Positions 35,156 through 45,236 of a DNA stretch of 64,000 nucleotides are shown in pieces (the stretch's first letter is position 1; every line of letters begins with the position of its first letter). Location of the stretch: contig NZ_JARBUY010000005.1 of assembly GCF_028882255.1 (NCBI RefSeq), positions 186,001-250,000 of the forward strand, in the 5' to 3' direction. Made by a program: the position numbers and the translations under genes. This DNA is from Maribacter polysaccharolyticus (GTDB taxonomy: Bacteria > Bacteroidota > Bacteroidia > Flavobacteriales > Flavobacteriaceae). The notes under the pieces were generated by a model. It ran no database searches. It worked only from the letters and a program-made list of their open reading frames with translations, and had not been told where the DNA came from.

Positions 35156-36025
35156 ATGAAAGGAATAATTTTAGCCGGGGGTTCTGGGACACGATTGCAC
35201 CCATTGACGCTAAGTGTTAGCAAGCAATTATTGCCCATCTACGATAAGCCTATGATTTATTACCCCTTATCCGTCTTTATGCTTGCAGGGATAAAAGAGA
35301 TATTGGTAATTTCAACCCCTCAGGATTTACCGAATTTTAAAAAATTGTTGGGATCTGGTCAACAGTTTGGTATACAATTATCATATGCTGAACAACCATC
35401 TCCAGATGGTTTGGCACAGGCTTTTATTATTGGGGAAGAGTTTATTGGTGATGATGATGTTTCTTTGGTCCTGGGTGATAATGTTTTTTATGGGGCAGGA
35501 TTGCAAAAATTATTGATGAACGCCATTAGGATTGTAGAGCAACAAAACAAAGCTGTAATTTACGGTAATTTTGTAACGGACCCTGAACGCTATGGGGTGG
35601 TGGAGTTTAATCAAAATAAAGACGTTTTAAGTATTGAGGAAAAACCGAAAATTGCTAAATCCAAATACGCTGTTGTTGGATTGTATTTTTATCCTAACAG
35701 TGTGGTCCGGATTGCAAAGAATGTAAAACCCAGTGATAGAGGTGAGTTGGAAATTACGTCCATAAATCAGGAATATTTAGATCGGAAACAATTAAAATTA
35801 GAAATTTTAAGTCGGGGCTTTGCGTGGTTAGATACAGGCACCCATGAGGCGTTAACTGAAGCAACTGAGTTTGTGAAAGCCGTTGAAAAAAGAACAGGAC
35901 TAAAAATTGCTTGTTTGGAAGAGATTGCTTTAAACTATAATTGGATTGATAAAAAGCAATTAAAACAAAGTATTTTTAAATTGAAAGGTGAATATTACTC
36001 GTATCTTCAAAATTTGTTGGATTAA
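35156..36025 (+). CDS. rmlA: Glucose-1-phosphate thymidylyltransferase
   Basis: 289 residues with the nucleotidyltransferase signature [20 protein letters not shown] and [11 protein letters not shown], then LGDNVFYG and the [10 protein letters not shown] metal-binding region. It forms dTDP-glucose for RmlB. Its stop codon shares one base with the start of wzx (TAATG), so translation is coupled. Confidence 0.96.
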   Translation: MKGIILAGGSGTRLHPLTLSVSKQLLPIYDKPMIYYPLSVFMLAGIKEILVISTPQDLPNFKKLLGSGQQFGIQLSYAEQPSPDGLAQAFIIGEEFIGDDDVSLVLGDNVFYGAGLQKLLMNAIRIVEQQNKAVIYGNFVTDPERYGVVEFNQNKDVLSIEEKPKIAKSKYAVVGLYFYPNSVVRIAKNVKPSDRGELEITSINQEYLDRKQLKLEILSRGFAWLDTGTHEALTEATEFVKAVEKRTGLKIACLEEIALNYNWIDKKQLKQSIFKLKGEYYSYLQNLLD

Positions 36026-37464
36026 TGTCCTTAAAACAAAAAACAATATCCGGAGTAGTGTGGAGTTTTGCCGAGGCATTATTTTTAAAAGGACTGTCTT
36101 TTATAGCTATGCTCTTTTTAGCTCGTTGGTTAGGGCCAATAGATTTTGGTCTTATAGGAATGATCGCGGTATTCATAGGCGTTGGCACCTCCTTAGTTGA
36201 TAGTGGCATGTCTTCTTCATTAATTAGGACAAAAAATGCAGATGATTCCGATTTTACCACTGTGTTTTATATGAATATGGCCATTAGTCTGCTGGTATAT
36301 GCACTGATGTTTTATGCTGCACCTTATATATCAACTTTTTATGGACAAGAAGTTCTTATAGATATTATTAGAATTTATTGTTTAGTATTTATAATATCAG
36401 CTTTTTCTGCTGTACAATTGGCAATATTAAATAAAGAAATGCGTTTTAAAAAGATAATGCTATTGAATGCCCCGAGCATTATTATTGGCGTTAGTGTAGG
36501 TCTTTTCTTGGGCTATAATAATTATGGCGTTTGGAGTATTGTAACCATGTATATGACCACTCAAATTATTTTATCCCTGTTACTTTGGATAACGGGATCA
36601 TGGAAACCAAGCTTAAATTTTTCTAAGAAAAAGTTAAAATACCATTATAATTTTGGTTACAAAATAATGTTATCCGGACTGCTCGATGTAGTTTTTACAA
36701 ATAGCTATAATATTATTATCGGTAAATTTTTTCCAGTACAGACACTCGGTTATTACGAACGGGCGAGACGGTTTACTCAATATCCGTCACTAACAATAAC
36801 TTCAATTGTTAGCAAAGTCACGTACCCAATGTTTGCCCAATTGCAAGATGATACCTCAAAATTGTCGAAAATTTTCAGGAGTTTACTTCGTATATCTTTT
36901 TTTATTATCGCTCCCTTAATGTTGGGGTTAGCCGCCATAGCAGAACCCTTATTCGACTTGATATTAGGGCATGAATGGTTAGCTGCAGTACCCTATTTCC
37001 AAGTATTGAGTTTGGCGGCCATGCTATTCCCAATACATGCTTTTAATGTTAATGTATTAAAAGTATATGGCAGAAGCGACATATTTTTATTTTTAGACAT
37101 AATTAAAAAATCATTTCTTGTTCTTGCTTTGATTATAGGTTTTCAATTTGGGGTTATCGGTATGATTTGGGGTAGTGTAGTTGTTTCCTTTTTCAGTTTG
37201 CTTATCAACACTCATTATAGTAGTAAATTAATAGACTATAGTACAAAGCGTCAATTATTGGATATGTTGCCAATTTTACTACTGGCCTGTCTTACTTTTT
37301 TATTGATGCACTTTTCTGTTTATTTATTTATCGACTATAGTAATATCGCACAAATAACAATTGCTTCACTAATAGGAATAACATTTTATCTATTGATTCA
37401 TTCTTTTTTTAAAGCAAGCCCTTTGTATGCGCTATTAACAATTATAAAAAATCGAAAGTTATGA
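36025..37464 (+). CDS. wzx: Polysaccharide repeat-unit flippase, MOP/WzxC-like
   Basis: 479 residues with 12-14 predicted membrane segments. The opening (GVVWSFAEALFLKGLSFIAM, ARWLGPIDFGLIGM) is the typical start of Wzx/TuaB-type proteins of the MOP superfamily. It moves lipid-linked repeat units across the inner membrane. The start overlaps the rmlA stop and the end overlaps the next gene's ATG by four bases, placing it inside the rml operon. Confidence 0.88.
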   Translation: MSLKQKTISGVVWSFAEALFLKGLSFIAMLFLARWLGPIDFGLIGMIAVFIGVGTSLVDSGMSSSLIRTKNADDSDFTTVFYMNMAISLLVYALMFYAAPYISTFYGQEVLIDIIRIYCLVFIISAFSAVQLAILNKEMRFKKIMLLNAPSIIIGVSVGLFLGYNNYGVWSIVTMYMTTQIILSLLLWITGSWKPSLNFSKKKLKYHYNFGYKIMLSGLLDVVFTNSYNIIIGKFFPVQTLGYYERARRFTQYPSLTITSIVSKVTYPMFAQLQDDTSKLSKIFRSLLRISFFIIAPLMLGLAAIAEPLFDLILGHEWLAAVPYFQVLSLAAMLFPIHAFNVNVLKVYGRSDIFLFLDIIKKSFLVLALIIGFQFGVIGMIWGSVVVSFFSLLINTHYSSKLIDYSTKRQLLDMLPILLLACLTFLLMHFSVYLFIDYSNIAQITIASLIGITFYLLIHSFFKASPLYALLTIIKNRKL

Positions 37465-38543
37465 TACCTGTAACCTTACCTTTTATACCTCCCAAGGAAG
37501 ACTATGATATACTATTGCATGGCATTTGGAAACGTCAATGGCTCACCAATATGGGACCATTGGCCAGTGATCTTGAGATGAAACTTAAAGAGCATCTAGG
37601 GGTAGAGCATTTATTGTTTGTGACAAATGGAACCATCGCTCTCCAAATGGCCATTAAGGCATTGAATTTGAAAGGAGAAATAATTACTACTCCTTTCACT
37701 TATGTTGCAACAACAAGTAGTATTGTTTGGGAGGGCTGTACTCCTGTTTTTGTGGATATAGATCCAAAAAGCCTAAACATTGATCATACAAAAATTGAAG
37801 CTGCTATTACCGCAAATACCTCAGCCATAGTGGCAACACATGTATACGGTAATCCATGTGATGTGATGGCAATTGAAAAAATCGCAAAAAAACATAAGCT
37901 TAAAGTAATATACGATGCTGCACATGCCTTCGGAGTAGAAATCAATGGAAATTCCATTTTTAATTATGGGGATATTTCAACATGTAGTTTACATGCAACC
38001 AAGTTATTTCACTCAGGTGAAGGTGGCTTGGTGATAACCAAAGAACCAAAATTATTAAAGGAATTGGCCCATATTCGTAATTTTGGGCACAGTGGTCCAG
38101 AAACGTTTCATAATTTAGGCATTAACGGAAAGAATTCAGAATTTCATGCTGCAATGGGTTTAGCTAATTTAAATTATATTCAAGCCATACATGATAAACG
38201 TAAATTGTTGACAGAACGCTATGACGAAAAATTAAAGACGTTTAAAGCATTTAAGCCATTATGGCATAAGGATTCTAAAGCTAATTATGCCTACTATCCG
38301 ATTGTTCTTGAAAATGAAGGGTTTCTACTTAAGTGTATTGATTTCCTTAAATTAAATGAAATATTTGGGCGACGCTATTTCTACCCTTCTTTACCATCTT
38401 CCCTACCTTATTTGAAATCAAAACCACTCCAATGGGCCGATGATATTTCTAAGCGGGTTTTTTGTTTGCCATTATACTTTAATCTTACGTTAGAAGAAGT
38501 GGATATGATTTGTAGACTCTTATTAAGAGTACAGAACAATTAA
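37461..38543 (+). CDS. DegT/DnrJ/EryC1 sugar aminotransferase, probably dTDP-4-keto-6-deoxyglucose 4-aminotransferase (VioA-like)
   Basis: 360 residues of PLP-dependent fold. The PLP-binding Lys lies in CSLHATKLFHSGEGG; the S-x-HATK form with a following EGG is the pattern of VioA/Qui4N-type enzymes. Other family segments are NGTIALQMAIKAL, TPFTYVATTSSIVWEG and DAAHAFGV. With RmlA and RmlB just upstream, the product would be dTDP-4-amino-4,6-dideoxyglucose (Qui4N). The exact position (C3 or C4) and stereochemistry cannot be read with certainty. Confidence 0.85.
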   Translation: MIPVTLPFIPPKEDYDILLHGIWKRQWLTNMGPLASDLEMKLKEHLGVEHLLFVTNGTIALQMAIKALNLKGEIITTPFTYVATTSSIVWEGCTPVFVDIDPKSLNIDHTKIEAAITANTSAIVATHVYGNPCDVMAIEKIAKKHKLKVIYDAAHAFGVEINGNSIFNYGDISTCSLHATKLFHSGEGGLVITKEPKLLKELAHIRNFGHSGPETFHNLGINGKNSEFHAAMGLANLNYIQAIHDKRKLLTERYDEKLKTFKAFKPLWHKDSKANYAYYPIVLENEGFLLKCIDFLKLNEIFGRRYFYPSLPSSLPYLKSKPLQWADDISKRVFCLPLYFNLTLEEVDMICRLLLRVQNN

Positions 38544-38546
38544 GTA

Positions 38547-39220
38547 ATGAAGGTTGCTATTATACAATCGTATTTATTCCCTTATTTGGGATATTTCCAA
38601 CTTGTGAATGCGGTTGATGTATTTATTTTTGCAGATGACGTAAGTTTTATTAAAGAAGGTTTTATCAATCGAAACAAAATTTTATTTAAAAATGAGGAAA
38701 CGGTATGTAACTTTACATTGCGTTCGAAGCTAAAATAAGTTGATAAAAGAAATACAAATCAGAAAGGATACGATAAATTTTACTACTTACTATACAGCAA
38801 ACCTATGCGAAGTCACCTTTTTTACTGATGTTTTTCCTATAATCGAATCCATATTCAATCCTAAGGTTGATAGTATCTCTTCATTAGTCGTAGCTTCAGT
38901 GGAAGCGGTATCAAAATATTTGGAAATAAATGTGGAATATAATTTTCTTCTGTATCAATTAGTAATACAAAAAGTCAGGAAATATCAATGTGATTAATAA
39001 ATATAACCAATGAATTAGGCGGTCACACTTATATGAATCCTGTTGGAGGAACTAAGATGTATGACAAAGATTTTTTTAAATGCAAAGGCATTAAATAAGA
39101 TTTTTTAGAATCTGAAGCAATAACATATGCTCGGTTAATACTAGTTTTATTCCAAATCTGTCTATAATCGATGTTATTATGTTTAAATCTAGAGAAGATG
39201 TTAATAAGGTTCTTAATTAA
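38547..39220 (+). pseudogene. wbqC: wbqC-like gene broken by frameshifts
   Basis: The first 63 codons (MKVAIIQSYLFPYLGYFQLV) are a clear WbqC-family start and end at a stop at 38736-38738. The homology continues in the +1 frame from 38740 (LIKEIQIRKDTINF...AVSKYLEINVEY) to about 38994, resumes in another frame (GGHTYMNPVGGTKMYD, about 39015-39063), and ends as DVIMFKSREDVNKVLN up to the stop at 39218-39220. At least three frame changes make this a pseudogene. WbqC homologues are found beside dTDP-amino-sugar genes, which fits the upstream operon; their reaction is not established here. It lies three bases after the aminotransferase stop. Confidence 0.85.
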
Positions 39221-39667
39221 TATGGACATATATAACTGTAAACCGCAAATATTTGGATGTAAACTTTGGAATCTTCTTATTTTATTTCACAGGTTCGGTT
39301 TCAGGTTAAATTTCAACTTTTATTTTACATATTCATCGTGTTTAGACATTATTAGTTAATGAGAAATTATTATATTTCGTAACATTACTTATTAATAATA
39401 GTTGAAAGCGCAGAAAATTTGAAAGTCGCAATCGATAGCACAGATTTAGATTTTAAATGGTACATCTTAACCTCTCTAGTTTTATCTTTACTTATCAATT
39501 TAAGATGATTTTTAATATTCAAATACAACTATTATGATAAAAATGGTATACTTGGTGCTATACGTAGCGTATTATAAGTTGTTAATCAAGAAAATGATTA
39601 AAATAAGCTTTAAAGAGTATACTTTAGAGTTCTTCTAGATAAATTTTAAAAAAATTAAATTTAATTT
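39221..39667. other. AT-rich decayed spacer
   Basis: No intact gene. Short open pieces exist in several frames but none resembles a family I know. It follows the wbqC pseudogene and may be part of the same decay. Confidence 0.35.
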
Positions 39668-41380
39668 ATGCGTGGATTCGATATTTCAATAGGTTCAATC
39701 GGTAAAATCAGTAAGTCAAAGGAAAACCAAACTATTAAGCATGACTGCATAGCATATAAAGATATTAGACTTAACCATTTTTCTAATAATAAATTTGAAA
39801 ATGATAATTTATTTTCAGAAACAAATGATTATATAATTGTATTAAAAGGAGTTGTTTTAAATAAAATAGACCTCTTAGAACCATCCTTAAATTGGGAGGA
39901 GACAATTACAGCATTATATTTGAAAGAAGGAAATGAATTTTTCAAAAAGTTTAGGGGAAGTTTTTGCGGTGCATTTTATGATAAAAAAGAGGATAAGTGG
40001 TTAGTTTTCACGGACCACATTGGTTCAAGAACCCTATATTATTATAAAAAAGGGAAAGTCTTTTTTATTTCCAGTGTAATAAATGAAATATACACTTTCT
40101 TAAAAGACAATAATCTTTCATATAGTCTCAATATTGAATCTGCATACAATTTATTGAGTTATGGTTATATGTTAGGAGATAAAACTTTATCTGATGATAT
40201 CCATAAAATTATGCCTGGTAATTACCTCTATATAAAAGATGGCAGTGTTGAAATAATAAAATATTATAATCTACCCAAATCGAAACTTGAAGGGAAGGTC
40301 GATGAAAATCAAATAATTGAAGAACTCGATACTAAGTTTAGAGAAGCTATTCGTCTGCAATTTGAAAAGGACAGGGAATATTCTTTCAAGCATTTGGTCA
40401 CTTTAAGTGGAGGTTTGGATTCTAGAATGACCTCATGGGTTGCACATCAAATGGGGTATGTAGATCAAATTAATCTAACATTTTCCCAAAGCGATTATTT
40501 GGACGAAACAATTGCAAAAAAAATTGCTGCCGATTTAAGACATGATTGGATTTTTAAGGCCCTGGATAATGGCCTTTTTTTAAAGGATATTGATGAAATC
40601 ACCAAAATATCGGGAGGCAATGCCTTGTATTACGGACTTGCGCATAGCAATAGTATTTATAAGTATTTAAATTTTGACAACCTGGGAATATCCCATTCCG
40701 GCCAATTGGGAGATGTTGTAATTGGTAGTTTTATTACCCGTTTAAACAAAGATGATTTGAAAATATTAGGAGGGAAATATTCCAGGACACTGGAAAATAA
40801 GAGCTCCTCAAGCGAATCTTTCGCATCATTTGAGGATCTTGAGTTGGCCATGCTATATCAAAGGGGATTTAATGGTGCTAATGAAGGGCTAAAAATTGGA
40901 CAAATCAAAACCGAAACTATGTCCCCTTTTTATAATGTGGATTTTATGGAATATTGTATGTCAATACCTATAAAAAATAGGATGAATCATCATATTTATC
41001 TCAAATGGGTTTTATCAAAGTACCCAGACGCTGCAAACTATAAATGGGCAAAGATCAATGCTAAACCGTCTGCTAAACATTTTGCAATTAATTATAAAGG
41101 TAGACAGGTTCCAATAAAAAAACTCCCTTCAGCCATAATGCGAAAATTGGGCATGAAATTACCTCCTACATCAACCAAAAATCATATGAATCCTTTGGAA
41201 TATTGGTACAACACAAACAATGACCTTAAGACGTTTCAGGATACTTATTTTAAGGAAAATATTGATCGTATAACTAATGGAGGTTTGAAATCTGATTGTC
41301 AAAAACTTTATGATTTTGGTAATGCCATTGAAAAGAATCAAGTATTAACCCTTCTCTCTGCTATACAGCTAAATTTTTAA
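39668..41380 (+). CDS. Asparagine synthetase-like protein without the glutaminase Cys
   Basis: 570 residues. The N-terminal 200 residues have the Ntn/GATase-II-like fold (YIIVLKGVVLNKIDLL, FRGSFCGAFYDKKEDKWLVFTDHIGSRTLYYY), but residue 2 is Arg, so the catalytic N-terminal Cys is missing. The synthase domain has the PP-loop SGGLDS at 247-252 and TFSQSDYLDETIAKKIA. True AsnB hydrolyses Gln at Cys2; this protein must use another nitrogen donor or another adenylation chemistry. Similar proteins occur in capsule and O-antigen loci. The distance from the wbqC remnant suggests its own promoter. Confidence 0.82.
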   Translation: MRGFDISIGSIGKISKSKENQTIKHDCIAYKDIRLNHFSNNKFENDNLFSETNDYIIVLKGVVLNKIDLLEPSLNWEETITALYLKEGNEFFKKFRGSFCGAFYDKKEDKWLVFTDHIGSRTLYYYKKGKVFFISSVINEIYTFLKDNNLSYSLNIESAYNLLSYGYMLGDKTLSDDIHKIMPGNYLYIKDGSVEIIKYYNLPKSKLEGKVDENQIIEELDTKFREAIRLQFEKDREYSFKHLVTLSGGLDSRMTSWVAHQMGYVDQINLTFSQSDYLDETIAKKIAADLRHDWIFKALDNGLFLKDIDEITKISGGNALYYGLAHSNSIYKYLNFDNLGISHSGQLGDVVIGSFITRLNKDDLKILGGKYSRTLENKSSSSESFASFEDLELAMLYQRGFNGANEGLKIGQIKTETMSPFYNVDFMEYCMSIPIKNRMNHHIYLKWVLSKYPDAANYKWAKINAKPSAKHFAINYKGRQVPIKKLPSAIMRKLGMKLPPTSTKNHMNPLEYWYNTNNDLKTFQDTYFKENIDRITNGGLKSDCQKLYDFGNAIEKNQVLTLLSAIQLNF

Positions 41381-41441
41381 TTGCAGGGTAAAATTTTATT
41401 TTTTATTTAGATAAATAGCAAGTTGCACCATATTATTTTTT

Positions 41442-42545
41442 ATGAAAAAAATTATACATATTCATTCAGATAACAAATTTATAATTGACTCCAAAAGGTT
41501 TTCGGGTGATTTTTTTGATAATAAATTATTAATATTGGATACCAAAAATTCAAATAATGAGGATTATCATGATAAAGCCCTGTTTTTTGACCCTCTACCA
41601 GACAATCTAAACGAAATACTGGCAATAGTAAATGCTGCGGATTTAGTCGTTTTATACAATTTAGATTTTTTTAAAAGCCAAATAGTGAATCGTGTGGATC
41701 AAGGCGTTAGGGTTGTCTGGCGTTTTTTTGGCACTGAGTTATATTCACGTAAATTACATATGTATCTCAGCACAAAATCCAAGTCTTTTTTTATTTCCAA
41801 ATTAATTAAAGAAAAGGTAAAATCGAGTTTTCGATTCCTTTTTCAAGAAGAAATGTTGTTTTATAAGGCAATAGGACGTGCGGATGCAATAGTCTGTGTT
41901 TTTAAGGAAGAATACGAATATTTGACAAGATATTATAGACATCTGCCTAAATTTATCCCCCTTTCTTTGGACGATATACCGTACGCCAAAGAAATTGATT
42001 TTGAATCGGATTATCCCAAAAAGAATACAGTGGTTATTTGTAATAGTAGGTCACATTACAACAATCATTTGGATATTTTGGAATTGGTAGAAACTTGTAA
42101 CCTGAATAAGAAGATAAACATAAAAATTTTGTTTAATTATGGCGAAGAAAATGCCTACACTGATAAAGTACGGGAAAAGGCAAGTAAAATAGAAAAGGCT
42201 GTTTTAATAGATTCTTTTCTACCCGCCCATGAATTTATTGATTTTTACGGACCGGTAGCCGCCTGTGTCAATAACAGCTATAGACAACATGCGCTTGGCA
42301 ATCTAATGATGGCATTGAACAAAGGGGTTAAAGTGTATCTAAATAAAAAAAACCCTACGTATACGTGGTTTAAAAATGAGGGGCTTTATATATATGGGAT
42401 AGAAGACCTAAAAAAGGATTTGGAAACCGGACAGATTCACTTGTCAAAAAATGAAATAGCACATAATTTAAAATGCTTTAAAAAGCTAGAGGATGCATAC
42501 TCCAAGACGGACTTCCATTTACAGATAATGCAATTATTAAATTAA
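41442..42545 (+). CDS. Glycosyltransferase resembling WecF (GT56, dTDP-amino-sugar transferase)
   Basis: 367 residues. Segments VVWRFFGTELYSRK, CNSRSHYNNHLDILEL and NSYRQHALGNLMMALNKGVKVYL follow the pattern of the GT56 4-acetamido-4,6-dideoxy-galactose (Fuc4NAc) transferases. Such enzymes use dTDP-4-amino sugars, which agrees with the dTDP-Qui4N pathway upstream. No membrane segment; it would act at the inner face of the membrane on the undecaprenyl-linked sugar. The call rests on motif resemblance by eye. Confidence 0.7.
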   Translation: MKKIIHIHSDNKFIIDSKRFSGDFFDNKLLILDTKNSNNEDYHDKALFFDPLPDNLNEILAIVNAADLVVLYNLDFFKSQIVNRVDQGVRVVWRFFGTELYSRKLHMYLSTKSKSFFISKLIKEKVKSSFRFLFQEEMLFYKAIGRADAIVCVFKEEYEYLTRYYRHLPKFIPLSLDDIPYAKEIDFESDYPKKNTVVICNSRSHYNNHLDILELVETCNLNKKINIKILFNYGEENAYTDKVREKASKIEKAVLIDSFLPAHEFIDFYGPVAACVNNSYRQHALGNLMMALNKGVKVYLNKKNPTYTWFKNEGLYIYGIEDLKKDLETGQIHLSKNEIAHNLKCFKKLEDAYSKTDFHLQIMQLLN

Positions 42546-42692
42546 TAATATCCAGAATGTAATTAATAAGTTTTGAACTCATTTAAATAATTTGGATTTG
42601 AAATCTAAATGGCACTGTCTTTATGGGTTGGGTAATTCCAAATATAAAAGTAAATGCTTATTCTTAATTCTGAAATAAAACTAAATTTTTAG

Positions 42693-43928
42693 ATGCATTC
42701 ACTCTTCAATCGTTTATTCTATATCATTCTATTTATTGGTTTTTTTTTACCTACGAATAGCAATTTCTATTTGTCTTTACCAGGGGTGCTTTTGAGCATT
42801 AATCATTTCGCCTTTATTTTATTGCCTATAATCAATCTATTATGCTATTCCCAAAATAATGTAAGCGTCAAAAACTTTCGGATAAAAAGAAATATTGTTT
42901 TATTGATCATAGTGGTTGTTTTTACTGAAGTTGTTACTAAAAAGTTTATGTACGGTCAGTCGTTTGTGGAGGCCTTTAAAACCATACGCATTGGATTACC
43001 CTTATTTTCATCCTTACTACTCATTGTACAAGGGATAAGGGCCGATATTCGAATCGTATGGAAAACCTTATTGGTTGCCATAAACGCTTCCGTGATCATA
43101 TCTGTTCTCTCTTTGGTTATTGATCTACCCATTTACCAAGACTTGGAAAGTGGCGCTGATATATTGAAAGAAACAAGTGGAAGATTAGGCAATTCCAACT
43201 TTCACTTCGGTTTAATAGGAATGTATCTATTAATTCAAGATAATAACAATTGGTATAGTAGAGGCAAGTTGGTTAAAATCACGGCCATTTTGAGTGTATT
43301 TGCTCTTATACTAAGTTTTAACAGAACCTTATTGGCCCTATTATTTCTTGAGACCATCTATTTATTGTGGAATAAATTTAACTTAAAAAAGATTCTAAAA
43401 ATTTCATTTTATGGCATTTTGGTATTGCTGATTTTTTTCGGCGCCTATTCAAATAATCAATCGATGAGAAATCAAATAGATAGAAGAATCTTTTCAATAA
43501 TAGAGGGAGAAGAATCCATAGCTGAAAATACCATCGAAGGTAACCGAGAGGTAATTTACACGGCAGTACAAGATAAACTGGTTTCAGGACATTATGTTAT
43601 TGGATTGCCCTTTAAAATTCCGATATTTACCTGGGCCGCGCGCTGGTCAACTGAAGAAGATAGGGATATGTCAGTCACCGATACATCCGCGCTAACAATC
43701 CTACTAAGATATGGATTTATACCTTTTATATTGATATTACTGATTTTAAGGCAACTATATTCTTTTTCAAATAATTTGTTCTTTAAAACGATTCTAATCT
43801 TATACCTAATTGCATCTTTAAACATCGATGTTATATTGCGTATGAACTCAATTTTATTCGTCACTTTTATTTTTTTTATTACTAAAGCAAAATTTCATGA
43901 ACAACATAGTATTCATAGCAAAGACTGA
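42693..43928 (+). CDS. wzy: Probable O-antigen/capsule polymerase (Wzy)
   Basis: 411 residues with about 10-12 predicted membrane segments and a larger extracytoplasmic loop around residues 260-330 (from about NQSMRNQIDRRIFSIIEGEE). This is the Wzy/O-antigen-ligase topology; such proteins have little sequence conservation. It sits between two glycosyltransferase genes. The following gene starts within its last 32 bases. Confidence 0.72.
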   Translation: MHSLFNRLFYIILFIGFFLPTNSNFYLSLPGVLLSINHFAFILLPIINLLCYSQNNVSVKNFRIKRNIVLLIIVVVFTEVVTKKFMYGQSFVEAFKTIRIGLPLFSSLLLIVQGIRADIRIVWKTLLVAINASVIISVLSLVIDLPIYQDLESGADILKETSGRLGNSNFHFGLIGMYLLIQDNNNWYSRGKLVKITAILSVFALILSFNRTLLALLFLETIYLLWNKFNLKKILKISFYGILVLLIFFGAYSNNQSMRNQIDRRIFSIIEGEESIAENTIEGNREVIYTAVQDKLVSGHYVIGLPFKIPIFTWAARWSTEEDRDMSVTDTSALTILLRYGFIPFILILLILRQLYSFSNNLFFKTILILYLIASLNIDVILRMNSILFVTFIFFITKAKFHEQHSIHSKD

Positions 43929-45051
43929 TATTAATACGGACGGAAGGATTTTAAATGAACTAAGAATTTTAAAAGAATGGAATAAGGACTTAAAAGTTGA
44001 TCTTATTTTATTTCCTGATAAACAGGTAACCCTTTCTTTTGATGACTCCGTTATCTTACACCAAATTCAGGGTACATTTAGACATAATACCTTTTTAAGG
44101 GTTTTTACCGTACTTGAATTTACATTTAAGGCTTTTAAATTATTGAATAAACTAAAACCAAGAATTGTTCATGCACAAGACTCTGATATAATTCTTCCAG
44201 TATTATTGTTCCGGTTACTGAACCCTAAAAGGTTTTATTTGATATATGACGACCACGAAGTACCCAATAAAAACGAATCCTTCTTGAAAAAAATATTGGA
44301 TGCGTTAGAGAATTTATTGATAAAAAAATCTGATACGGTAATTATGGCCAATAAGGAACGAATGCTTTATTTGAAAGAAAAATTACAACTAACGAATAAA
44401 TTGTTCTACTTATTTAATTTGCCATACTATGACATTGATTCTAGGAAGACCCCATCGGCACTGATTGTGTCAAAATTGGATGAATTGGAAGCAAAAAAGA
44501 AAAAGGGAACTAAATTTATAATACATCAAGGACCTTTATACAAAGAAAGGGGAAGGCAGAAACTCGCTGACCTTTCCAGAAACCTCCCCAATCCCTACAA
44601 AATCCTCTTATTGGGAGGTACGGAAGTTGACTTTATAAAATTTAAGGAAGAGAACAAGCTGACAGATGATAAATTCTTTTTTATAGGGAAAGTAAATTAT
44701 GAAGTGTTGCCTTTATTTTGGAAAAAGGGATGTGCTAGTATCGTGATGTATTTGCCTACGTATACCAATAATAGGCTTTGTGCACCAAATAGAATGTATC
44801 TATCCTATTTTATGGGGCTACCCATTATTGTAAATAAGAACAACCCGGTCTTACACGCTTTTGTAGAAAGTAATAAGTCAGGAGGGTTTATAGAAGACTT
44901 TTTGGAGCATCCGAAAGTTGAATTTTTTAACCATTTGAATGATCTTAAAATTGACGTTTCAGCAAAAAAAAGCCTTTTGGCCAAGGAAAAAAACAAATTA
45001 AAAGATTTATATTCCAGTATAATTGATAAAGCACCTATAGCCGGGCAATAA
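43897..45051 (+). CDS. GT4-like glycosyltransferase
   Basis: 384 residues of GT-B type. The N-terminal half has FIAKTDINTDGRILNELRIL, VHAQDSD and IYDDHEVPNKNE; the C-terminal half has IIHQGPLYKERGRQKLADL, KILLLGGTE, FFIGKVNYEVLP and APNRMYLSYFMGLPIIV, the donor-binding region of the family. The gene overlaps the end of wzy by 32 bases. It is the last intact gene before the insertion-sequence remnants. Donor and acceptor are unknown. Confidence 0.82.
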   Translation: MNNIVFIAKTDINTDGRILNELRILKEWNKDLKVDLILFPDKQVTLSFDDSVILHQIQGTFRHNTFLRVFTVLEFTFKAFKLLNKLKPRIVHAQDSDIILPVLLFRLLNPKRFYLIYDDHEVPNKNESFLKKILDALENLLIKKSDTVIMANKERMLYLKEKLQLTNKLFYLFNLPYYDIDSRKTPSALIVSKLDELEAKKKKGTKFIIHQGPLYKERGRQKLADLSRNLPNPYKILLLGGTEVDFIKFKEENKLTDDKFFFIGKVNYEVLPLFWKKGCASIVMYLPTYTNNRLCAPNRMYLSYFMGLPIIVNKNNPVLHAFVESNKSGGFIEDFLEHPKVEFFNHLNDLKIDVSAKKSLLAKEKNKLKDLYSSIIDKAPIAGQ

Positions 45052-45192
45052 AATTTGTAAACTACGCACAGCTAACAGCTGTTTTACAGCAATGGCCAAA
45101 ATAAAGGATTAAACTAAAACTAACGAAATTATTCCTCGAATACATTTAAATGTATTTATAAAAGAAAACCTTTAAGCTCCCCTAAAAACCAA

Positions 45193-45233
45193 ACTGTTTA
45201 AAAGTAGAATAATACTCTTTAAGTTTAAACAGT
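45193..45233. repeat. Inverted repeat just before the IS3 remnant
   Basis: ACTGTTTAAA (45193-45202) and TTTAAACAGT (45224-45233), 10-bp perfect arms. It ends three bases before the transposase start codon. It may be part of the IS3 left end or a hairpin in its leader. Confidence 0.4.
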
Positions 45234-45236
45234 ATT

